Source of the DNA: Chromatiales bacterium
GTDB taxonomy: Bacteria; Pseudomonadota; Gammaproteobacteria; UBA6429
Direction of reading: 5' to 3'
DNA length: 19,831 nucleotides
NCBI GenBank assembly: GCA_027076405.1
Contig: JALTJN010000239.1
Span: 1 to 19,831, forward strand
A program made the translations under genes and the position numbers. Below are positions 9,518 to 18,639 of this stretch, in pieces (the stretch's first letter is position 1; every line of letters starts with the position of its first letter). Under the pieces are notes generated by a model that searched no databases, was not told the DNA's origin, and worked only from the letters and a program-made list of their open reading frames with translations.

Positions 9518-10626
9518 TTGTCACCTCCAAGGGAGCGCTCGATCTCTGCATCATATAAATCACTATAAGTTCTGGAAATAGCGTTAGCCGTGAGCATTTT
9601 GTAATCATCTTTACTTTCTTTGACGATGTTTCCTTGATCATCTCTGCACAATGCATGGTATGAAATATGATCACCTTGATCTTTATCCATTAAAAGATCG
9701 AACCACTTCAACAATACATAATGATGCGTAGCAATGATGATTTGCTGGCCATTTCTTGATAGCTCTAAAAGGCATTGAACCAACATTTTAATTAGACTGG
9801 GATTCATATTTGATTCTGGCTCATCCCACAGCAACACATTCGCTTGCCCTTGCCCCAAAGACCCATTCTCAATAAGGCGATGCAGTAGTCCGATTTTTCT
9901 ATAGCCTTCAGCGGTCATATTTACCGATGTTTCAGAACCCTTTGCTTTTTCAAAAACCAAAGAGGTATTATCTCTATACATCTGCGCATGTTTGCTATTT
10001 GAAACCTTGCTGTCTGTCTTTTCTTTATATGAGCCTCCAGTAAAATATTGCTCGGCCCCATCAATAATAAACTTGCCATGTATCGCTTCTACCAACATCG
10101 GCACAATAGCTGCCAAACGTGGATCGCTGTTAATTTGTTGCTGAGTTTCTGTATTTGGTTCTTCCATTAGCTTATTGCAAAGATCTATTACCGAATCGTC
10201 AAATAATGCGGATAACACGTCATCATTTACCAACTGATCATGTATTGCGGGTAGCAGTGAAAGCAGTTCTTTGCTTGGGATGAGCATCCCGTTGCTGCTC
10301 TGAAAATCAGGGGCTGATAAAATCTTTTTGCTGCGCTGCTTAAACTCGATGCTGGTTGAATTATCAGACGCATCACTAACATTTATTCGTGCAGTACCTT
10401 CTCCGCCATTAAAATACAGACTAGATAAACGATTATTTCTCGGCTTAAACAAGCGGAATAATCGCAGTGTAATGTTATCTGTGTCACTGGTAAGCGCATA
10501 AATTGACTTTAATAATTGCGTTTTACCGCAACTGTTTTCACCAATAATCACATTGATCTTAGGTGAGAAGTCCAGTTCCAGCTTCCTGAATGCGGCAAAG
10601 TTCTCTATTTCCAGACGACTAATCAT
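9514..10626 (-). CDS. AAA15/OLD-like ATPase inserted between brxC and pglX
   Basis: A 370-aa ABC/SMC-type ATPase of the AAA_15/AAA_21 (OLD-like) kind. It opens with the typical first strands (ISRLEIENFAAFRKLELDF), then Walker A GENSCGKT at 29-36, a degenerate signature-like stretch around 238-257 (TAEGYRKIGLLHRLI), Walker B VLLWDEPE with D268/E269, and an H-loop at IIIATHHY (H301). It has no TOPRIM domain, unlike full OLD nucleases, so a separate effector is expected; the downstream 166-aa nuclease-like protein is the obvious candidate. Its ATG overlaps the brxC stop by four bases (ATGA) and its stop overlaps the next start, so the pair is translationally coupled to the operon. Such ATPases occur in several two-gene defence systems (for example PARIS and Septu), but I cannot place it in a named one. 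Confidence 0.93.
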   Translation of the reverse strand: MISRLEIENFAAFRKLELDFSPKINVIIGENSCGKTQLLKSIYALTSDTDNITLRLFRLFKPRNNRLSSLYFNGGEGTARINVSDASDNSTSIEFKQRSKKILSAPDFQSSNGMLIPSKELLSLLPAIHDQLVNDDVLSALFDDSVIDLCNKLMEEPNTETQQQINSDPRLAAIVPMLVEAIHGKFIIDGAEQYFTGGSYKEKTDSKVSNSKHAQMYRDNTSLVFEKAKGSETSVNMTAEGYRKIGLLHRLIENGSLGQGQANVLLWDEPESNMNPSLIKMLVQCLLELSRNGQQIIIATHHYVLLKWFDLLMDKDQGDHISYHALCRDDQGNIVKESKDDYKMLTANAISRTYSDLYDAEIERSLGGDK

Positions 10627-13600
10627 AGTTGAACATGCTTCCCTTCTTTGATTAGCGCCAATAATGTCTTCTTGTATTCCTCAATGTATTCATTCACATC
10701 AGCATCATTTGCCAGCCAGGGTTTGCGGAAGTCTACACGCACCTGCCTAACAGGAATGGTCTGCGGTGTAGAAGGTTCTGGCTCTGTCGCTTGTGATGAA
10801 TCTGAAGTTTGCTCGGCTGAGCTGTTATCAGAAGCTGTTTCTTTCGGTTTTTGAGTTTCAGGTGTTGGCTGATTCCAGGCCATTAATCGCTGAACCAATG
10901 CAGAATATGTCTCATCCTCAAAACGTCTCACTTCATCACGGATCATGGCGATGAGCGATTGATTGTTAAGCTTGTCTTTTATTTCAGAAAATGAAGCACA
11001 AACTAATTCCTGTTTATCTGAATCCAGCGTTTTGTATTCATCAAAACCTTTTAGTTTCGATTCTAATGATTCAACCAATGACAATGCATTTTCACGCTCT
11101 TTACGAACTTGCTCATCAAGCTGCTTCTCTAAGGAAGCTGAGTCTTCCTTGAGTTTTTGAATAGCATTACCTTTGTAAATATCTGGATCAGCAAGCGCCG
11201 CTGCTATTCTTTGGTGCTCTTCGCCTTTTATATATTCAAGATTTGGCTTTTGAGTTTCCACCAATTGCCTGGCATTATCATAGACCGTTTTACTCGGGCC
11301 TTTTAAGAACTTAACAATCGGATCGATAGTTTTTTCTTTATAGTCAAACCACTTATCCTCGTCCGCTGTTAACTCTGACATAAACCAGGTATAGGGTTTG
11401 ACCTTGAAGTCCTGAAGCTCTTCAACAATAGGTGATAACACTCTCAGGAATGGATATTGGCTGGATTGTGATAAAAACCTATCTAAAAGTATTGCCTGTT
11501 CAGAGAAGCCTACCTGTATTTCCTTTGCCAATGCTTTGACTTCAGTAGCGTGTGCTACTTTTTCAAAGTAATCATTATAAAATTCTTTTACTTTTCTAAT
11601 CTGTGACTGGCTGTACTCGACTTGCGGATCGATAATTAAACTTCCATGTGCGGCTGTATTTCTTAGCGCTCTTGCCAGCTCAGAGTCATCCAGTAGATTG
11701 GTCGATTCTCTGACTTCAATTTTACCTCTGCCACACAGGTGCGCCAGGTTGCATAAAACCGCAGCAAATGACCATCCATAGGGTTTGCTCTCGAATTTTT
11801 CCAAAAGCGACTTTACTGTTGTACGAATACCACCTCGGTTATTACTTTGGATATGAGATAACATTTCCTGCTGTGACTCTGGCAGGATTGCTTCATCGCC
11901 AAATAAGCCCTGTTCGGCTTGGGTCAGAATATTCGCAATGTCGTTCTCACTGAATTGCACCCCGCGCAACATCTTGAGGTTAGGATAGGTATGTTTAATC
12001 AACTCACCAAAGGCCTTAATCATTTTACCTTGGCCATCTTCGCCACCAAGTTCCAACTCTTGACCCGCAACAAAATATTTCGCTGTGCCTACTAATTTTG
12101 ATGTTAGGGCCTTTAACTGATTAAGGCGTTCTGCATTTTGAATGCCTTTTTCTGTAAGAATCCGTTTGACACTTTCTTGTTGGGTGGTTCTGGTTTCATG
12201 CGCTACATACTTTTCAGTTTGTTTATAAAGAATAAGATCTCTAACTAAACGTTCACTTTCTGGTAGCACTATCCTTAGTTCATCATTAAACACCGTGTCT
12301 GATTTGTGTTTTTCTAGTGCATCAGCGTAATCATGAAATGAGCTAATCACATTGATCGCAAGCTCATATTCTCTACCCGATAAATTATCATCCAGTCTGC
12401 GGCTAAACGGGTAGTCCTGATTGTTTTCATCCCAACGTATTTTTCTGGTTTTCAGAACCCCATCATAGATAAGTTTTTCTAATTCGCCTGCAACTGCGGC
12501 ATTGTCTACTTCTGTGTTTTTTATCTCTTGTTCTATATCCTGCTCTTCATCCGTCAGGTATTCAAAGAAATCGCCATTACGTTGTATGTAAGTCGCTTTC
12601 TCTAATATATTGAGTGCTTCTTCAATATCTTGTTTGAGGGATGGGATATCTCGATCAAAACTGTCATGCATCAAAACACATAAGTTTCTAATGGTGGGTT
12701 TAAACTCTTTAACGTACTTAACCAGGAAGAGTGCTTTAAGTAACCTTATTGCAAACTTGTTATCAAGGTTTCTCTCTGCATTTAAGATAGACTGTTGAAT
12801 TGATGTTTTGAGTGCTGTACGTATACCTTCAAACATCAGGTCAAATGTCGCCAGGTTGCCCATTTCAAGATCTTTTAAAGCAATGGCGACTTGCTGGAAT
12901 ACACCCAACATGGAACGCTCGCCAACAGAACTATGCTTACCTTCAAAGGCATTGTGTAATGACAGGTTTTGTATCGCTGCCTGAAACAAATCAAACTGAT
13001 AAGGAACAAAGGGATATGCCTTAATGAAGTGTTCTTTATCTTTAAAGTTTCTATAAGTGGCAGAACCATCCGCAAAGTCAAATAAAGTTTTAAAGTTATT
13101 TTCCTGCTGATGATAAAGGTCGCTTAGTTGGTCATAATATTCTTCACGCTTGTCCAGCAAACGAAGCTGTATGACTTCAGATACATCCTGACTAGTCAAT
13201 TTCATTCTATTTTTAAAGCGTGCCTGGATCTTGGTGAAGTCATTACTTTGCTGGTTACTTGACTCCCCAACAACGGTAGACATGTCTTCTTGTGCCGTCA
13301 CAATGATCCATGCCTGACCATTACATTTTGTTGCTAAACTTTCAGCAACTGTTTGCAAGTTGGTCATTAGCTTAACGTTCTCTGCGATATACTGGCCTAC
13401 CTCGTCAACAAAGAAGTTAAGACGAAAGTCATCTTCCTTGCTATCTATGTAAGTTTTAACCTGGTCGGCAAAATCCTCAATAGACAGGTGGTAGTCCTGT
13501 CGATATTTATCAAGAATACCCTTCACAGATTGCCCAGATGCTTTGTTGTATGCACTATCAACAGAGTCAGCCATTCTCTTGGCACGAGCTCGCCCTTTTT

Positions 13601-14171
13601 CCCAGTCCATATCACTTTCTGCAAGAAATTCTTGTTTGAAAGCGTCTAATTGTCCATCAGCATCCAGGTCTCTTTCAAATTGGGCAATATATGCCTGCTT
13701 ACCGTAGTAGCCACAGTGCTCATCAAACACTTTTACAAAAACAGCTATGAGCGCATCCAATTCTGTTTTGCTTATTACATCAGCCTTCTGATCAATATTG
13801 AATAAAATACTCTCTGAAGGGATTGCTACCGCACGTTTAAGGTCACTGGCAAATATACCTCCGTCATTAAGTGGAGGTTTTTCCATGAAAATTTCTAATG
13901 GCTTTATGTCTTCAATTGACCTATTTTCAAGAAGTAGTGCAAGAATTTTAAGTAAATGTGATTTACCTGAACCGAAAAAGCCGGATACCCAAACGCCATT
14001 TGCCCCCTGGTAATTAAGATAGGCGTCCAGGAATTCCTCTAACCGTTTGGCAACTTCATTAGTAATGACATACTCATCGAGCTCAACATAAAGACTGACG
14101 TCATCATCAGCTTTAATGACACCTTCAATTGGGCGGTCAACCGCCTTTGTAAATAGTTGTTCTAATTGCAT
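10623..14171 (-). CDS. brxC: BREX P-loop ATPase BrxC
   Basis: An 1182-aa BrxC, close to the usual length for type 1. The N-terminus (about 1-60) leads into Walker A GFFGSGKSH at 64-72. Walker B is FFVDEVGQ (D256/E257), followed by a sensor-like strand WIIVTAQED around 288-296. The rest is helical, with charged coiled-coil-like stretches around 1000-1060. Residues 1102-1141 form a Pro/Ser/Thr/Glu-rich linker, unlikely to be folded, before a short conserved C-terminal tail (1142-1182). BrxC is the large ATPase of the core complex, distantly related to AAA+/ORC-like ATPases, and is needed for defence; its exact mechanical role is not settled. AAGGA lies 5 bases before the ATG. The gene follows brxB after 14 bases and overlaps the next ATPase by four. 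Confidence 0.97.
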   Translation of the reverse strand: MQLEQLFTKAVDRPIEGVIKADDDVSLYVELDEYVITNEVAKRLEEFLDAYLNYQGANGVWVSGFFGSGKSHLLKILALLLENRSIEDIKPLEIFMEKPPLNDGGIFASDLKRAVAIPSESILFNIDQKADVISKTELDALIAVFVKVFDEHCGYYGKQAYIAQFERDLDADGQLDAFKQEFLAESDMDWEKGRARAKRMADSVDSAYNKASGQSVKGILDKYRQDYHLSIEDFADQVKTYIDSKEDDFRLNFFVDEVGQYIAENVKLMTNLQTVAESLATKCNGQAWIIVTAQEDMSTVVGESSNQQSNDFTKIQARFKNRMKLTSQDVSEVIQLRLLDKREEYYDQLSDLYHQQENNFKTLFDFADGSATYRNFKDKEHFIKAYPFVPYQFDLFQAAIQNLSLHNAFEGKHSSVGERSMLGVFQQVAIALKDLEMGNLATFDLMFEGIRTALKTSIQQSILNAERNLDNKFAIRLLKALFLVKYVKEFKPTIRNLCVLMHDSFDRDIPSLKQDIEEALNILEKATYIQRNGDFFEYLTDEEQDIEQEIKNTEVDNAAVAGELEKLIYDGVLKTRKIRWDENNQDYPFSRRLDDNLSGREYELAINVISSFHDYADALEKHKSDTVFNDELRIVLPESERLVRDLILYKQTEKYVAHETRTTQQESVKRILTEKGIQNAERLNQLKALTSKLVGTAKYFVAGQELELGGEDGQGKMIKAFGELIKHTYPNLKMLRGVQFSENDIANILTQAEQGLFGDEAILPESQQEMLSHIQSNNRGGIRTTVKSLLEKFESKPYGWSFAAVLCNLAHLCGRGKIEVRESTNLLDDSELARALRNTAAHGSLIIDPQVEYSQSQIRKVKEFYNDYFEKVAHATEVKALAKEIQVGFSEQAILLDRFLSQSSQYPFLRVLSPIVEELQDFKVKPYTWFMSELTADEDKWFDYKEKTIDPIVKFLKGPSKTVYDNARQLVETQKPNLEYIKGEEHQRIAAALADPDIYKGNAIQKLKEDSASLEKQLDEQVRKERENALSLVESLESKLKGFDEYKTLDSDKQELVCASFSEIKDKLNNQSLIAMIRDEVRRFEDETYSALVQRLMAWNQPTPETQKPKETASDNSSAEQTSDSSQATEPEPSTPQTIPVRQVRVDFRKPWLANDADVNEYIEEYKKTLLALIKEGKHVQL

Positions 14172-14185
14172 GTTAATCCTTGATG

Positions 14186-14809
14186 TTAAATTGCTCGATC
14201 CAGAATATTGAAAGCCCGATAGTACCTATCATCCTGAAATGTTCCAAAAAGCACTAATGAAGCACCACTTTCTAGTGAATGCTGATATTTTCCAGGAAAA
14301 AATATTAACGTTGGTTTATCCTTGGCACGCTTTTGCAGGTTATTCAAAACATTGTGTGACCTTATATAAGGGAACACTTCCCCAACACCTGATAAAAACA
14401 TAACATCGAACTTCTCTTTTTCCATTTGTTTTGTAATAGCAGGAGCAATGACTTTTTCAATATCTAATATGCCTTGAAGCTCATCTTTGAGTTCGTCTCG
14501 TGTCATATTTACTTCATTTTCAAGTATCCACTCCCAATCACCTTCTTCCTTAAGGATGCCTATAACCAGATCATAAATGTTTATCTCCAACACTTTTACA
14601 TTTTTATCTTCCAGATCATTTTTTAATTGTTTAATTGATTGCAAAATGTCTTGTTGTATTGTTGGCTCATAAGGGCAAATATGGAATGGAACTTCATTAT
14701 TCAGTCCTTCATTCTCTAAAAATCCACGCGTTGCTATTACGCCTAACAAATGTTTGTAGCATTCTTGTAAATTCTTTTTATTAATCTTATTAAACTTCGC
14801 GCTTAACAT
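14186..14809 (-). CDS. brxB: BREX protein BrxB (DUF1788)
   Basis: A 207-aa protein of the BrxB/DUF1788 family, recognised by its length, its place between brxA and brxC, and conserved blocks such as VLEINIYDLVIGIL, FLSGVGEVFPYIRSHNVLNNL and the closing PTLIFFPGKYQ...LVLFG segment. It is a core BREX component of unknown biochemical function, without nuclease or ATPase motifs. The fold appears alpha/beta and soluble. A TTAGGT sequence 9 bases upstream of the ATG serves as a modest ribosome binding site. brxA ends 15 bases before it. An overlapping ATG four bases upstream is in another frame and is not used. Confidence 0.95.
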   Translation of the reverse strand: MLSAKFNKINKKNLQECYKHLLGVIATRGFLENEGLNNEVPFHICPYEPTIQQDILQSIKQLKNDLEDKNVKVLEINIYDLVIGILKEEGDWEWILENEVNMTRDELKDELQGILDIEKVIAPAITKQMEKEKFDVMFLSGVGEVFPYIRSHNVLNNLQKRAKDKPTLIFFPGKYQHSLESGASLVLFGTFQDDRYYRAFNILDRAI

Positions 14810-14824
14810 TCATCAATTACCTAA

Positions 14825-15424
14825 TTAGCTACTTATCGGAAACACTAATAAATCCGAATCATTCAAATGCGTCTTTATTTCTAATGATAGTGTTGCTGCC
14901 AGAATTGTATTTTCTTTACTCAACATGCCCGCTTCCCTTAAAAGTTTGAATAAGATTTGTCTCACCTTATAACTTGTGGATGATGCCAACCGATCAAGTT
15001 CCGGGTGCTCCTGTGCTTTCTCATTAAAAAAAGCCGAATAATCTCCAACATCTATATCAGTTTTATAGTTATGGTGATGTGCAGCTAACACTTCTACCGC
15101 AAAATCTCTGATAAATTTATATCTGCGGCAAACTGCAGCCCACAATATCTGTCTTCGATCAACATCAATACCATCAACAAGAAGCTGTAATTCCTCATTG
15201 TTTAATTCCAGTAACCGATTTCTAATCTCATTAAAAAACCGTTTAGATGTACTTACTGTTCTCGACTGCAGAAGATTATCATTCATAACTTTATTTTCTA
15301 CTTCTGACCAATCAGCAAGATCCAAGTACTGTTCTGCCACAACTATTGATTCCGATAGCAATAATCCGCCGCCAATGAATGATAAATTATATTTTCCCTC
15401 TCCCATTTCTGCAGACACCTTCAA
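14825..15424 (-). CDS. brxA: BREX protein BrxA (DUF1819)
   Basis: A BrxA/DUF1819 protein, about 193-199 aa. The family opening is clear (YNLSFIGGGLLLSES), followed by helical segments with RRQILWAAVCRRYKFIRDF and a C-terminal KVRQILFKLLREAGML block. A BrxA homologue has been shown to be a winged-helix-type dsDNA-binding protein. The start is ambiguous. The longest frame begins with a TTG at 15424, directly after the Hsp70-like stop, with AAGGGA 6 bases upstream. An ATG at 15406 has a weaker AAGGTG 9 bases upstream and begins just before the conserved family region. Either is plausible, and the difference is six residues. In most type 1 systems this is the first gene, but here two genes precede it. 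Confidence 0.93.
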   Translation of the reverse strand: MKVSAEMGEGKYNLSFIGGGLLLSESIVVAEQYLDLADWSEVENKVMNDNLLQSRTVSTSKRFFNEIRNRLLELNNEELQLLVDGIDVDRRQILWAAVCRRYKFIRDFAVEVLAAHHHNYKTDIDVGDYSAFFNEKAQEHPELDRLASSTSYKVRQILFKLLREAGMLSKENTILAATLSLEIKTHLNDSDLLVFPISS

Positions 15425-17104
15425 CTAAGTTCCCTTTAACGCTGTTTCAATCGTCCAGCCATCGACTTCTAATCCACCAAATTTATCAAATGACTGCGGG
15501 GCAAGCACTGGGACGCTTCTAGATGCCCCACCTATTGCAACAGCAAGGTGAGGATACTCGTTCTGTAATTCAGGGTAATCATCAATAATCCATTTAGGTA
15601 TATCTACAGAAGCTTGTTTTTTTAGTGCTATACCATCAATGACTTCTTCACCATTAGCCAAACTACGTATCATCGGCAGCTTCCCACCGCCCCCTGTGAA
15701 TATAATAGTCAATACGCCTCTACCAAGATCCTCAAGCCAGCTTGGGTCGACGTTATTAAGCACTTCCCTAAACTTTTCATGTATCGCTTTTTCTAAGCCT
15801 TTTACTCCATCCTCTTCAAGAAAACCGTCCAGATTTATTTTTCCATCTGCATCATTCGTAAGCAAATAATCTGCCGTATCATAGTTAAATAGATCTTCTT
15901 TTATCTGTCTAATTCTTAATGACAAACCCGCAGAAATCATATGAAAATCTGAATCAGTCGTAGATATATCTGCTAACTTTAAAATATGGCGGCGAAGAAG
16001 TTTGTCAACCATATCCCCCGCCTGACGAAGAACCTGTATTGAGCCGGGTATCTCCCATACTCGAAGTGGTTGTCCCTCTTTATGTAATTCTGCAAACAAT
16101 GCGAAATCAATTGTGCCGGCTCCAACATCAACGACCATCAATAATCTTCGTAAGTTTTTAGGGCAAATATAATCTCTTACTCTACTGCCGATTGCAGCAA
16201 CTGGTTCTACAACCCCCTCGTCTATTAAGAATTCAGGAATTTCATCCTGATTCTTGATTGCATCGATCAGCTCCTTCGCATAATCAACATCAATTCCATC
16301 ATCCCATTTGCCGTGTAATGTATCGGCTAATATTTGGGCTCTTGCAAGTAATTTTCTTAATTGCTCATCTGCCCATAGAGAACGTTCTTGTGGTAGTACA
16401 GGTCGTGTGAACCGACGTCTTACGTAACGTGACTTACTAAAATCACTACTTTGTAATTCTGATACTGCCATGTCGGTGAAATAAGCGAGAAATAATGTCA
16501 CCACATCACCTTTTGTTAACGGTGTTTCTGTTGGGTTTTGCTCTTTATCTAATAATCCGCTATCAAGATCATGTACGACATCTTTGCACAGTATGTCTTT
16601 AATAGAGTCCAGTCTTTGTCTAGATTCAGATGAACCCTGTGTGCTCTCAGATAAAGCTTTTTGTCCAAAAAGTATCTGGCCAGAATTCGTTATAAACATT
16701 GTCGACAATAACGAGTATATAGGATCAGTTTGACCTGCTCGTCGGCCAATCTTTAAATCCAAAAGCTCATCATCAAAACCATCCGTTGCAAAAGCTTTAG
16801 ACATGGCGGTACCGAAATCAAGACAAAGTAAAACATCGCTATCTTCTGGTTCGCTAATTTGAATAGAATCAAGATTAAGTATTACGGGTTCTTTCTCTGC
16901 ATCAGGGGCAACAGCAATTCTATCTGTCTTAGGTTTTGTTACAGGGTTCTCACTTACAACACCCAATACATCACAGGCCATGGACAATGACTGTTTTTCA
17001 CTATCAGAAATAACGCCTTCTAATTTCCATTTATTATCTTCACCTGCTCTCTCTAGTCTCAGAACAAGGTTCTCTAATAATATTTTAGCTGTCGCATGTT
17101 CCAT
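15425..17104 (-). CDS. Hsp70-like ATPase without a substrate-binding domain
   Basis: A 559-aa actin/Hsp70-superfamily ATPase. Phosphate-1 motif: CLDFGTAMSK (D96, G98, T99). Connect-1-like: VEPVAAIGSRV around 299-309. Phosphate-2: VVDVGAGTIDFAL (D326, G328, G330, T331, D333). Adenosine motif: FTGGGGKLPMIRSL around 469-482, with the Hsp70-type pattern GG-x-x-x-L-P. Residues 1-90 form an extra N-terminal region with a small domain and an acidic linker. The protein ends about 50 residues after the adenosine-motif helix, so the peptide-binding beta-sandwich and lid of canonical Hsp70 are missing. ParM or MreB relatives are less likely because of the GG-x-x-x-LP pattern. AAGGGG lies 6 bases before the ATG. 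It starts 23 bases after the upstream gene, whose product may be its exchange factor, and ends at the brxA start. I infer an ATP-driven switch or assembly role in this BREX system. Confidence 0.92.
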   Translation of the reverse strand: MEHATAKILLENLVLRLERAGEDNKWKLEGVISDSEKQSLSMACDVLGVVSENPVTKPKTDRIAVAPDAEKEPVILNLDSIQISEPEDSDVLLCLDFGTAMSKAFATDGFDDELLDLKIGRRAGQTDPIYSLLSTMFITNSGQILFGQKALSESTQGSSESRQRLDSIKDILCKDVVHDLDSGLLDKEQNPTETPLTKGDVVTLFLAYFTDMAVSELQSSDFSKSRYVRRRFTRPVLPQERSLWADEQLRKLLARAQILADTLHGKWDDGIDVDYAKELIDAIKNQDEIPEFLIDEGVVEPVAAIGSRVRDYICPKNLRRLLMVVDVGAGTIDFALFAELHKEGQPLRVWEIPGSIQVLRQAGDMVDKLLRRHILKLADISTTDSDFHMISAGLSLRIRQIKEDLFNYDTADYLLTNDADGKINLDGFLEEDGVKGLEKAIHEKFREVLNNVDPSWLEDLGRGVLTIIFTGGGGKLPMIRSLANGEEVIDGIALKKQASVDIPKWIIDDYPELQNEYPHLAVAIGGASRSVPVLAPQSFDKFGGLEVDGWTIETALKGT

Positions 17105-17127
17105 GAACTGCCCCTTTTAATATTCTT

Positions 17128-18597
17128 TTACACAGCATCTACAAGTGCTTTCTGCACAACTGTTATGGAACCATCTATCGAAACTCTTTCAATAATGGGC
17201 CTAATTATTTTCACTCTACGTACACCACCTGATGGTGTATTGATTAATTCATGTGAGACTGATGAATATTCAACTACCTCTCCAACATCCCCTTTAAGCT
17301 GCAAGCCTCTTTTCCTGGCCAGCTGTGCTATGCCTTGAGAAAGACTACCACCTCTTTTCAAGACTAACTCAATTGCCTTGCTGGCATTTGGCTCCATAAT
17401 TTTAAATTCTTCCATATCAGATGACGGGATACTGTTAATTGCACTAACAAACTTATCTGAATCATTCATTAATGATGCAATGATTGCATCTGCAGCAAGA
17501 TCATCGCTCTCTATTAATGCTGTCAGTTTTCGTTTCTCTCTAACCTTGCCGCCTTTACGAAGCCATTCTCTTATCTCGGCATCTATTTCTGAATGATGCT
17601 CAGCAATCTTTACTGTGATATTTGTTGCACTTTCCCTTGAACCAACAATTTTCGATAGCTGATCAAATAATTCCGAATCTGTTATTCCCTGCTTTGCTAA
17701 TAAGGTTATTGCCTGCTGTAAATCATTTGCGAGAATTTCTACATTCTTTGACTTCCGTGAAAACAAAACCCATCCGCCTTGAGGAAACCAATTGCTAACA
17801 ACAGACACAGCTCCATAAACGGATGCTTCTGCAGCCACAGATATTTGCGTTCGGACAATGTCATGTATAAGTGATATTGCTTCGTCAGCTAACTTTTTTA
17901 CTACATTGAGTGATTCTGGTTTCTTTACTCCGATAAAACCGGCATGAAATAGTTCATTAATCGATTTACCTATTTCATCTCCTGGTTCAATAAGCATAGA
18001 TACAATTATTGGCCTTAACGCTTTTATTATCCTCTCTAATCGTTTAGCAACTGAATCACCAGGCGCTTGCGTATCAGGATGAAGTTCCTTTAATGTAATG
18101 GCTATCTCACGAAATGCATCTGCGATACTATTGGAGCGATTTAAAAGGACATTTACTAACTCTTGTCTAGCTTTTTCCGCTTGTTTCTCGATAACTATAA
18201 ATTTAGAAGCATATTCCCTAACCCAATCTGTATTACATCCATTTAATGTAACAGCAACATAATATCTGTTATCTGGATCTTTCAGTAAATCAAGGCTGGG
18301 GATAGGTGTTTCTAGAATTAATTTCAGTGACTTATCTACTCGAGCTGATAATGATTTTGTTCTGCCTATTCGTCCAAGTGCGGCAATAGCCAAAAGACAG
18401 CGTATTTCTTCATTTTTGTTATTAGCAAGATTTTCAATTGATTCAAGTCCAGCTAAGAACCTAGCGTCTTCACGCAATGAATGCACAGCCTTAAGCCTGC
18501 TCAGCTCTGTTAGCACCTCAAGCTTAATTTCAATATCATCTGTATCTTCAAATCTACCAACAAGAGACTCGAGATTGTTTTTATTCATATCGGACAT
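17128..18597 (-). CDS. Helical repeat protein with GrpE-like C-terminal domain
   Basis: A 489-aa protein that opens the operon; I cannot name its family. Residues about 10-130 show paired amphipathic helices of HEAT/ARM character (for example EEIRCLLAIAALGRIGR). The middle is helical, with possible coiled-coil stretches around 135-200. The last 55 residues (435-489) resemble the beta head of GrpE: GEVVEYSSVSHELI, then RRVKIIRPIIE, then VVQKALVDAV. GrpE has the same order: aromatic-x-x-x-x-H-x-x, a V-x-x-x-x-x-G/P strand, then an A-x-V end. Since the next gene encodes an Hsp70-like ATPase, a nucleotide-exchange or partner role is likely. The similarity is judged by eye. The chosen ATG at 18597 has only a distant AAAGGT (14 bases), so the start is less certain; another in-frame ATG lies at 18588. 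Confidence 0.88.
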   Translation of the reverse strand: MSDMNKNNLESLVGRFEDTDDIEIKLEVLTELSRLKAVHSLREDARFLAGLESIENLANNKNEEIRCLLAIAALGRIGRTKSLSARVDKSLKLILETPIPSLDLLKDPDNRYYVAVTLNGCNTDWVREYASKFIVIEKQAEKARQELVNVLLNRSNSIADAFREIAITLKELHPDTQAPGDSVAKRLERIIKALRPIIVSMLIEPGDEIGKSINELFHAGFIGVKKPESLNVVKKLADEAISLIHDIVRTQISVAAEASVYGAVSVVSNWFPQGGWVLFSRKSKNVEILANDLQQAITLLAKQGITDSELFDQLSKIVGSRESATNITVKIAEHHSEIDAEIREWLRKGGKVREKRKLTALIESDDLAADAIIASLMNDSDKFVSAINSIPSSDMEEFKIMEPNASKAIELVLKRGGSLSQGIAQLARKRGLQLKGDVGEVVEYSSVSHELINTPSGGVRRVKIIRPIIERVSIDGSITVVQKALVDAV

Positions 18598-18639
18598 TAC
18601 TAATCTATTTTACCTTTAGCTCTTTATTTCCACAGAATA

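Noticed and set aside
9514..10626. Full OLD-family nuclease
   Set aside because: The protein ends shortly after the ATPase H-loop, leaving no room for the C-terminal TOPRIM domain.
15425..17104. Plasmid-segregation actin (ParM/MreB type) as identity of the 559-aa ATPase
   Set aside because: The adenosine motif has the Hsp70 pattern GG-x-x-x-LP-x-IR, there is no ParR-like partner or centromere next to it, and the upstream gene looks GrpE-like.
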